From positions 1-28,407 of the forward strand of contig JBQTJN010000028.1 of the NCBI GenBank assembly GCA_052387095.1: DNA of 28,407 nucleotides. The letters run 5' to 3'. The notes below the pieces were generated by a model. That model worked only from the letters and a program-made list of their open reading frames with translations, ran no database searches and was not told the origin of the DNA. Shown here piece by piece: positions 23,457 through 28,407 of this stretch. Origin of the DNA: JBQTJN01 sp052387095. GTDB taxonomy: Bacteria; Pseudomonadota; Alphaproteobacteria; Micavibrionales; Micavibrionaceae. A program made the position numbers and the translations under genes. Position 1 is the stretch's first letter, and each line of letters begins with the position of its first letter.

Positions 23457-24493
23457 TGATCCGTTCCGGTTATGAGTCGGGGCTTGCCGGTGATCTGCAC
23501 CGCGCGGTCGCCGACGCGCATTTCATCGCCGTCGCCCGTGACGCCGCGGTCAACCTGCAGTGCGTAAGGCGGTGAGACCATACCCTGCGCAAGCAGGCTG
23601 CGGTAGCGGATCATGCCTTGGAAATCCGCAGTTAGGACATTGAGATCGTCCTGGAAAATTTCATCGGCCTGCTCGACGCCTTCTTCCCATCCTTGCGTGA
23701 CAAGATTCTGCCAGTGCAGGCGCTCCTCTTCCGTTTCCGGGCGCAGGATATCGGGCGGTGGCTCGACCGTGCCCCATTCGCGCTCGAGATAACTGCGCCA
23801 GTTGCGCGGCGCAGAGACGATATTGGCATTGTTGATGATGTTGTAGATGCGGTCTGAAACGGCGGCCGATTGTCCGCCGCTTTCAATCAGCAACGCATTC
23901 ATGGCTTCGGTAATAATGGGGGGCTCGATCATCATGCCGGAGGGGCCGGGAATCAGGAACTGGCGGAAATCGTAAATTTTATCGAGGAAACGCTCGCGGG
24001 TTTTTAATTCCTGACGGATCTTGTAAGTACGCCATGCCAGCCCGCCGCGCGCGCCGTAGGAAATCGCCGCTTCACGTAAGGCATCGCGGCGTATGTCGAA
24101 GGGCAGGCCTTCACCGTCCTCTTCGCGCGCGTCCGGGTCTTTCGGTAGCGCCATAAGCCTATTGAGATCGGGCGGGACTCCGGCTTCGCGCTGGTAATCC
24201 TCGCGCGTTTCGCCGTAATAAACCTGTTTCTTTTTAATTTCCTCTTCTTCAGGCGCGGGCGCGGCCGGGTTGCCGAAGCTGAAAAACCCGGGTATGGCCG
24301 CAGCTGCATTCTGGCCCGCTTGTGTCGCAGCGGCGGTAGCCGCCGCGTCTGTGGCATTGGTAATGGCATCCTCGACCGCAACATCCGTATTATCCTCGTC
24401 TTCTTGTGCCACGGAAGACTGTGCTGCGAACATCAATACGCAGAGCATGAAAAGAAAAGTTGCAAGATGCCGGGGCGAAATCATTCCTGACAT
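23435..24493 (-). CDS. dotC: DotC, outer-membrane core subunit
   Basis: A 352-residue exported protein (Legionella DotC is 303). The signal peptide's hydrophobic core LATFLFMLCVLMFAA is followed by a likely signal-peptidase-I site at SSVA-Q. The family core runs from PPDLNRLMALP through IRRDALREAAISYGARGGLAWRTYKI, FLDKIYDFRQFLI, PPIITEAMNALLI, and YLEREWGTVEPPPDILRP to LLAQGMVSPPYALQVDRGVT. Legionella DotC is a lipoprotein, but here no lipobox cysteine is visible. The ATG at 24493 is chosen; a TTG at 24511 would overlap the dotD stop. It acts with DotD and DotH in the outer-membrane ring. Confidence 0.95.
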   Translation of the reverse strand: MSGMISPRHLATFLFMLCVLMFAAQSSVAQEDEDNTDVAVEDAITNATDAAATAAATQAGQNAAAAIPGFFSFGNPAAPAPEEEEIKKKQVYYGETREDYQREAGVPPDLNRLMALPKDPDAREEDGEGLPFDIRRDALREAAISYGARGGLAWRTYKIRQELKTRERFLDKIYDFRQFLIPGPSGMMIEPPIITEAMNALLIESGGQSAAVSDRIYNIINNANIVSAPRNWRSYLEREWGTVEPPPDILRPETEEERLHWQNLVTQGWEEGVEQADEIFQDDLNVLTADFQGMIRYRSLLAQGMVSPPYALQVDRGVTGDGDEMRVGDRAVQITGKPRLITGTDQWQPASP

Positions 24494-24507
24494 GGCGTTT
24501 GTTTGTT

Positions 24508-25023
24508 TCAAGGCTCTAAACCGGGCGCGGGCGGATAGCTCAGCTCGACAACACGGTCTGCGCCCATGACCTTGATGTCGCCGCGATTGCCGATCTGCAG
24601 ACCGATATCGCGCAGCACCTCGATGACAGGCCGGTTTTCAACATCAACGGAAACAGTGACGGGCACGGGCGGGGGCGAACCGGCAGTTGTAAAACGGTAA
24701 CCGGCGCGGCTGGCCAACTTTTCGGCGATGGGCTCAACCGGTCCGATCCAGTTCACCGTGATGGCGCGGCGCAGTTCGGCCGGCGCATCGCCGATCGGTG
24801 CAAGCGATGCGCCCGGCGTCCGCGCGCGTTCGACGGCGGCGAGCGCTTGCAATGAATTGGCGGCACGGTCGGCGGCATCAGCCAGCATGGCAGAGACATT
24901 ATCCGGCTCCGCCACCAGCTGCGGCTGCGAATTGCTGAAATTCATATTGTCGGGCATATAGTGGCACGCTCCCAGGGAAAGAGACGCTGCCAGAAGGGTC
25001 AGGGAGAGAAAAATGCGGGTCAT
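24508..25023 (-). CDS. dotD: DotD, outer-membrane core lipoprotein
   Basis: A 171-residue lipoprotein, matching Legionella DotD (163). The signal sequence MTRIFLSLTLLAASLSLGAC has the lipobox LGAC with C20 as the lipidated residue. The C-terminal domain (about 90-165) is secretin-N-like: RRAITVNWIGPVEPIAEKLA, PVTVSVDVENRPVIEVLRDI, RVVELSYPP. DotD and DotC bring DotH to the outer membrane. The ATG at 25023 is chosen because it yields the lipobox signal and has TTGGAA upstream; the reading frame stays open further back to 25098. It heads the dotD-dotC-dotB-icmT series. Confidence 0.93.
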   Translation of the reverse strand: MTRIFLSLTLLAASLSLGACHYMPDNMNFSNSQPQLVAEPDNVSAMLADAADRAANSLQALAAVERARTPGASLAPIGDAPAELRRAITVNWIGPVEPIAEKLASRAGYRFTTAGSPPPVPVTVSVDVENRPVIEVLRDIGLQIGNRGDIKVMGADRVVELSYPPAPGLEP

Positions 25024-25069
25024 GCTGTTCCAACGCTTGGAGAAACTGAAAAATACCGTCCGTCTATTA

Positions 25070-25098
25070 AGATTAACGCCTGCGCCGGATAACCGCAA
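25070..25098 (-). promoter_or_regulatory. Possible sigma-70-type promoter of dotD
   Basis: On the minus strand TTGCGG (25098-25093) and TAATCT (25075-25070) are separated by 17 bases. The predicted start would be near 25063, about 40 bases before the dotD ATG at 25023. The -10 match is poor, so this rests mostly on spacing and on the probable terminator just upstream. Confidence 0.3.
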
Positions 25099-25140
25099 GT
25101 CCGGAAGGGCCGCCGCCCCCAGGGAAAGCCCAAAAAAGGT

Positions 25141-25193
25141 AAAAAGTTCAAGGAACTAAAAAAATCAGCGCTCCCCGCCTTCGTAAGCGAGGA
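25141..25193 (-). terminator. Probable terminator between the lytic transglycosylase gene and dotD
   Basis: Just after the transglycosylase stop, the minus strand offers TCCTCGC/GCGGGGA (25193-25172, one G-U) followed after GCGCTGA by a run of seven T (25164-25158). Next comes AGTTC-CTT-GAACT (25157-25145) followed by more T. The pair of hairpins with U-rich tails would separate the dsbC-like/unknown/transglycosylase genes from dotD-dotC-dotB-icmT. Confidence 0.5.
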
Positions 25194-25197
25194 CGGA

Positions 25198-25617
25198 TTA
25201 CCTTTCGGTCTTGATCAGACCGTTCTTTTCGAGCTGGGCAATGACGCGCTGTTTGTAGGCGCCGCCATAGACGGGGGTGCGGGAATGGTAATAGGCGATG
25301 GCCTCGGACAGACTTTTCGTTTCATCCATGTGGCCGCGCAAGATCCAGGCGGCGACGCCGACATTCGTGCAGGCATCGTCACGCAGCCATTTGCGGGCCG
25401 TGGGTTCGCTCACCCCCCATTTTCCCGCCAGTTTCGGCACCCAGAGTGTGTTGATCTGCATGGGTCCGAGATCGGCCGTGCCGTTGGTATTTAGCACTTC
25501 CTGCCCGACCTTGCCGCCTTCCGTTTTATAAATACCGATCAGCACCGCCGGCGGGACGGAGTAGGTTTGGGAGGCCAGCATGAGACAGGCGGCCAGGATT
25601 TTGCTCGTAGCTAACAT
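25198..25617 (-). CDS. Lytic transglycosylase-like protein (VirB1 type)
   Basis: A 139-residue SLT-domain protein predicted to cleave peptidoglycan so the secretion apparatus can pass. The domain begins at ILAACLMLASQTYSVPPAVL. The catalytic glutamate is E33 in YKTEGG. The motif DLGPMQIN is typical of the fold, followed by WKxLRDD-like RKWLRDDACTNVGVAAWIL, and the final AYYHSRTP and YKQRV. There is no room for a separate signal peptide: the first domain helix begins within 10 residues of the ATG, and an in-frame stop lies about nine codons upstream. Export may use this first helix or another route. VirB1-like enzymes are common in type IV secretion loci. Confidence 0.85.
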   Translation of the reverse strand: MLATSKILAACLMLASQTYSVPPAVLIGIYKTEGGKVGQEVLNTNGTADLGPMQINTLWVPKLAGKWGVSEPTARKWLRDDACTNVGVAAWILRGHMDETKSLSEAIAYYHSRTPVYGGAYKQRVIAQLEKNGLIKTER

Positions 25618-25671
25618 GATCTGTACGTGAACTCCTGTTTACAAAGAGTATACATATTATAAAGAAAAAAC

Positions 25672-26724
25672 CTATTCGTCATCTTTTTTCGCCGGCGGCT
25701 TGAAAAATCCCATGGGATTACCGGGCTGACCCTGCGGTTTTTCAGGGGCTTGGGATGGCGGCGGTGGTGGCGTATCGCCTGCCGGTTTTTTGGCAAACAT
25801 GCCGAGCGGGCTCGCGCCGCCGGATGATTCTGGAGCGGGCGGTGTTTCCATGGCCGGTTTCTTCGCAAACCCGCTTAAGGGATTCGTAGCGCCTCCGGAG
25901 TGTGTCGGCGGCGCGGCAACAGTTTCAGGCTCGGGCGCGCGCGATGCGGAGGATGCCGATGTGGATGATCCCAGCAGGCTGGAGGCCAGCGCCTCAAGCA
26001 GCGCGGCGCGCAGGTCAAAATTTTTCCACACAGTTTCAAGTCCGCCGTCGGAAGCACCGGCGGTCTGCAGCCGCGCGGTTTCCGCCATGTGGCAGGATGC
26101 ATAAATCCGCGCCAGGCATTTAAGAATATCGAGTGCATTCTTTTTACGCGCGGGCTCATCCTCACCTGAAAACCATTGCGCGCTCATGCTCAGGGATTTT
26201 TCAACAAGCCGCAAAACGATGTCGCTGATGAGTTTGGGCTCGTTCATGCCGAAGGAAAAACTGCTCACTTCATTAATCACCGGCGTAAAGGCCATAATCT
26301 GGTGCAATGCGGTCTGCGTGGAATCCGCCGCGCCTTCCAGGCCCTGCAGCGCCTTTGCATTATCAAGCTCGGCCTCGAAATTATCGGCGAAGGTCACAAC
26401 GGTTTGCAGCGCCGCCGTAATTTTCTTGATGTCGGCATCACCTGGCACCTGCCGGTCGTAGCGGTAGTGATCGGCAATCACGGGCGCGGCCAGCGCGGCC
26501 AGCGCAAGGCGGAACGCGTCATTCTGTGTCGCATTAATGGGGCTTATAACGCTGGAAATTTCAAGACTGGCCTGCGTTGTGCGTGCCAGCAGTTCGGCCA
26601 TGCGCTGCGCATCTTCCGCTACCGGATTATCGGGCGCGCCTGCCGAAACCTCGACGATTGAGGACAACAGCGGCAGCCCGATTTTTTCGAGAACCTGGAT
26701 CAGATATTGCGACTTGGCGTTCAT
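25672..26724 (-). CDS. Unknown protein with three C-terminal NPLxGFAKKPA-like repeats
   Basis: A 350-residue protein I do not recognise, without signal peptide or membrane segment, so probably cytoplasmic. Residues 1-250 look all-helical (LIQVLEKIGLPLLSSIVEV, DAFRLALAALAAPVIADHY, ISDIVLRLVEKSLSMSAQWF, ALDILKCLARIYASCHMAE). From about 252 the chain is Ser/Pro/Ala-rich and carries three short repeats: GGATNPLSGFAKKPA (277-291), GGASPLGMFAKKPA (302-315) and GNPMGFFKPPAKK (335-347). It lies between the dsbC-like gene (21-base gap) and the transglycosylase gene, all on one strand. A role as a cytoplasmic adaptor or scaffold for secretion is only a guess. Confidence 0.75.
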   Translation of the reverse strand: MNAKSQYLIQVLEKIGLPLLSSIVEVSAGAPDNPVAEDAQRMAELLARTTQASLEISSVISPINATQNDAFRLALAALAAPVIADHYRYDRQVPGDADIKKITAALQTVVTFADNFEAELDNAKALQGLEGAADSTQTALHQIMAFTPVINEVSSFSFGMNEPKLISDIVLRLVEKSLSMSAQWFSGEDEPARKKNALDILKCLARIYASCHMAETARLQTAGASDGGLETVWKNFDLRAALLEALASSLLGSSTSASSASRAPEPETVAAPPTHSGGATNPLSGFAKKPAMETPPAPESSGGASPLGMFAKKPAGDTPPPPPSQAPEKPQGQPGNPMGFFKPPAKKDDE

Positions 26725-26745
26725 CCGTTTGAGAGGCTGTTGAGG

Positions 26746-27585
26746 TTACTTGAGATCGGCAATGAGTTCCGGGATGTTTTTAGGCTGGCCGCGGACGAGT
26801 TTTACTTCGCCGCTTTTGGATTGATAAACGATCATCGGCGTCGCGGTGAAATTCCACGACTGCATGATGGCAAGATTGCGTTGTACGCCCTGCTGGTTGA
26901 GATCTGATTTCGCAGGCAGCGCTTTTTCGTCGCCATCCAGATGCCGCAACAGGCGTGCCTGCGGATCCGGCGCCGCCAGCAGATAGGCGGCCTGCGCCGC
27001 CGTTTCGTCGCGGAAGCCTACGGGCACGACGCGCAGCTGAATCACGCCTTTTTCCAGATAATCCTTGCGTAACTTATTGATGAATTCATGGCAATGCGGG
27101 CATTGTGGGTCGATGAAGGCGTAGAGCGCCGGGGCCTCCGCTCCGCCCAGTACGATCCAGTTGCTGTTCTCCACCTCGAAGAACATCTGGTCGGCCGGCG
27201 ATTTGAATTCCTTGTCGGACAAATTGCTCAAAGGGTTTGTGCTTTCGCCGAAGCCCGAAGCGATGGAGTCGAGCAGCGTATCATCCTTCGCCTGAATATT
27301 TTTCACCTGGTCGATCGTGACCAGCTTGCCCTTGTTATCGAACAGCAGGCCCATGACGAAAGCGCTGTGGTCCGGCAGGACGTAGAAATATTGTTCCTGC
27401 CCGTTCTTGATGGTAAGCCAGGATTCGAAACCATGCTCGCGGCCAAGGTAGCGGATCTGCGCACCCTGATTGACCAGTTCCTGTATGGGCGCGGGCAGCT
27501 CGGGGCTGGCCTCGCTGGCCGACTGGGCGCTGGCGGGCAAAGCGAAGCTCAGCAGAAAAAGGCCGGTGAGCAGAACGCGAATCAT
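26746..27585 (-). CDS. DsbC/DsbG-like periplasmic thiol:disulfide protein
   Basis: A 279-residue exported thioredoxin-fold protein. The signal peptide ends at PASA-Q (20/21). Residues about 30-130 would be the dimerisation-type N-terminal domain. The redox motif is CPHC at 162-165 within AFIDPQCPHCHEFINKL, and a cis-proline loop is seen in NFTATPMIVY near residue 250. Such enzymes form or correct disulfides; IncI conjugation systems also carry one (TrbB). The cysteine pairs in the exported paralogues, the dotE-like linkers and the 198-residue protein are possible clients, which is inference. A good AAGGAG site precedes the ATG. Confidence 0.88.
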   Translation of the reverse strand: MIRVLLTGLFLLSFALPASAQSASEASPELPAPIQELVNQGAQIRYLGREHGFESWLTIKNGQEQYFYVLPDHSAFVMGLLFDNKGKLVTIDQVKNIQAKDDTLLDSIASGFGESTNPLSNLSDKEFKSPADQMFFEVENSNWIVLGGAEAPALYAFIDPQCPHCHEFINKLRKDYLEKGVIQLRVVPVGFRDETAAQAAYLLAAPDPQARLLRHLDGDEKALPAKSDLNQQGVQRNLAIMQSWNFTATPMIVYQSKSGEVKLVRGQPKNIPELIADLK

Positions 27586-27719
27586 GGAATTTCTCCTTGG
27601 TTTCTCTTATTCTTATAATATTCGTGTATTCGCAGGCCCTACGCAACAGGTTTAAAAATGACTTACGAACACTTAAGTATTATAGTAGCGGAAATTTGAA
27701 CATTTGAGGAGTTCTTCCT
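27586..27719. promoter_or_regulatory. Divergent intergenic region between the dsbC-like gene and lemA
   Basis: These 134 bases separate two divergent genes, so they must contain promoters both ways. AT-rich boxes are seen: TATTATAAG on the minus strand near 27613-27622 and TATTATAGT on the plus strand at 27678-27686. No convincing -35 partner was found for either. ACACTTAAGT (27669-27678) resembles a half of the inverted repeat upstream of dotI. The GAGGAG ribosome site of lemA is at 27706-27711. Confidence 0.4.
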
Positions 27720-28283
27720 ATGGAATTATGGATCATTATCGGGATTGTCGCCTTTACGGTTTTAGCCGTCATCGGCATCTATAACCGCTTGGTCGCTCTG
27801 CGCCAGCGCCGCGAACAATCCTTCGCCGATATCGACGTCCAGCTGAAGCAGCGGTTCGACCTCGTGCCGCAACTGGTCGAGACTGTGAAAGGCTACGCGG
27901 GTCACGAAAAGCAGGTGCTTGAAAACGTCACCGCCGCGCGCAGCCAGGTTTCGGCCGCCAAGGATATCGGACAACGGGTTGAAGCAGAAAACGCGCTGAG
28001 CCGCGCCATGATGAATCTCTATGCGGTGGCGGAAAATTATCCCGACCTCAAGGCCAACCAGAGCTTCCAGCAATTGATGAGTGAGCTGTCCGACATTGAG
28101 AACAAGCTGGCCGCCGCGCGCCGCTTCTTCAACAATGCGACCATGGAATACAACACCACGCAAGCTCAGTTTCCGGCCGTGCTGTTTGCCCCGATGCTCG
28201 GCTTCCACGAGGAGGAATTTTTCGAAGTGCCGGACGATCAGCGCGCCGCGCTGGACAAGCCGCCCGGGGTTAAATTTAATTAA
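27720..28283 (+). CDS. lemA: LemA family protein
   Basis: A 187-residue membrane-anchored protein. One N-terminal membrane segment (residues 3-22, LWIIIGIVAFTVLAVIGIYN) is followed by a LemA helical bundle. Family landmarks are NRLVALRQRREQSFADIDVQ, LKQRFDLVPQLVETVKGYAG, HEKQVLENVTAARSQV, and the C-terminal NKLAAARRFFNNATMEYNT. The function of LemA proteins is poorly defined; they often sit beside a membrane metalloprotease or TPM-domain gene, which could lie beyond the right edge. GAGGAG at 8 bases before the ATG sets the start. It is on the opposite strand to block 2 and probably not part of the secretion system. Confidence 0.95.
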   Translation: MELWIIIGIVAFTVLAVIGIYNRLVALRQRREQSFADIDVQLKQRFDLVPQLVETVKGYAGHEKQVLENVTAARSQVSAAKDIGQRVEAENALSRAMMNLYAVAENYPDLKANQSFQQLMSELSDIENKLAAARRFFNNATMEYNTTQAQFPAVLFAPMLGFHEEEFFEVPDDQRAALDKPPGVKFN

Positions 28284-28295
28284 TATGCATTTTCC

Positions 28296-28378
28296 GTCAT
28301 TGCGAGCGAATGAAATGAGCGAAGCAATCCACTTTTAAAAAAGTGTGGATTGCTTCGTCGCTGACGCGCCTCGCCATG
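28296..28378. repeat. Palindromic dispersed-repeat-type element
   Basis: Starting at CGTCATTGCGAGCG, the sequence holds a central 12-base-pair stem GAAGCAATCCAC (28321-28332) / GTGGATTGCTTC (28345-28356) with an A/T-rich loop. The outer flanks (GTCATTGCGAGCG and CGCCTCGCCATGATG) are imperfectly inverted. The CATTGCGAGCGA...GAAGCAATCC wording is familiar from small intergenic palindromes scattered in many bacterial genomes. Only one copy is in this window, so repetition is recalled, not seen. Its hairpin, 37 bases after lemA, may also act as a terminator or message-stabilising structure. Confidence 0.65.
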
Positions 28379-28407
28379 ATGATAAAGGACATACACAGGC
28401 GGCTATC

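Noticed and set aside
1..28407. Genomic island or plasmid boundary
   Set aside because: No integrase, transposase, tRNA end, attachment repeat or replication gene was seen, and flagellar, lemA and tas-like genes suggest a chromosome.

Overview
The window reads as part of an alphaproteobacterial chromosome, with moderately GC-rich sequence by eye (not computed). The taxonomic inference rests on the general look of the proteins, the sigma-54-type promoter in front of flgK and the type of dispersed palindrome at the right end. A Micavibrio-like or Rhodospirillales-like bacterium is a guess. No rRNA, tRNA, CRISPR array, transposase or integrase was seen.

The main content is a type IVB (Dot/Icm, IncI-like) secretion system in two minus-strand blocks. 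Block 1 (12379 down to 1197) runs dotI(icmL)-dotH(icmK)-dotG(icmE)-dotF(icmG)-dotE-like(icmC)-dotP(icmD)-dotN(icmJ)-dotO(icmB), then a small membrane protein gene and a Tas-like aldo/keto reductase gene. From icmL to icmB this is the same gene order as in the Legionella icm region. Block 2 (27585 down to 20619) runs dsbC-like, an unknown gene with C-terminal repeats, a lytic transglycosylase, dotD-dotC-dotB-icmT, and a proline-rich protein ending in a secretin-N0/TcpQ-like domain. Together they encode the outer-membrane core (DotC, DotD, DotH), the VirB10-like bridge (DotG, DotF), the inner-membrane parts (DotI, DotE/DotP family, IcmT), two ATPases (DotB, DotO) and one coupling-complex part (DotN). 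DotL, DotM, DotA, IcmS/W/R/Q, DotU and IcmF were not found in the window.

Between the blocks, on the plus strand, lie three consecutive paralogous genes for exported proteins of unknown function (12600-16901), then flgK and flgL behind a near-consensus sigma-54 promoter. The right end has lemA and a palindromic repeat element.

The most unusual items are: (1) the icmC-position gene encodes a tandem multi-repeat polypeptide with five DotE/DotP-type units, next to a single-unit dotP; (2) the three-gene exported family, divergent from dotI, shares strong motifs and has no family I recognise; (3) an unknown protein in block 2 has three C-terminal NPLxGFAKKPA-like repeats; (4) two flagellar junction genes sit between the two halves of the secretion locus.
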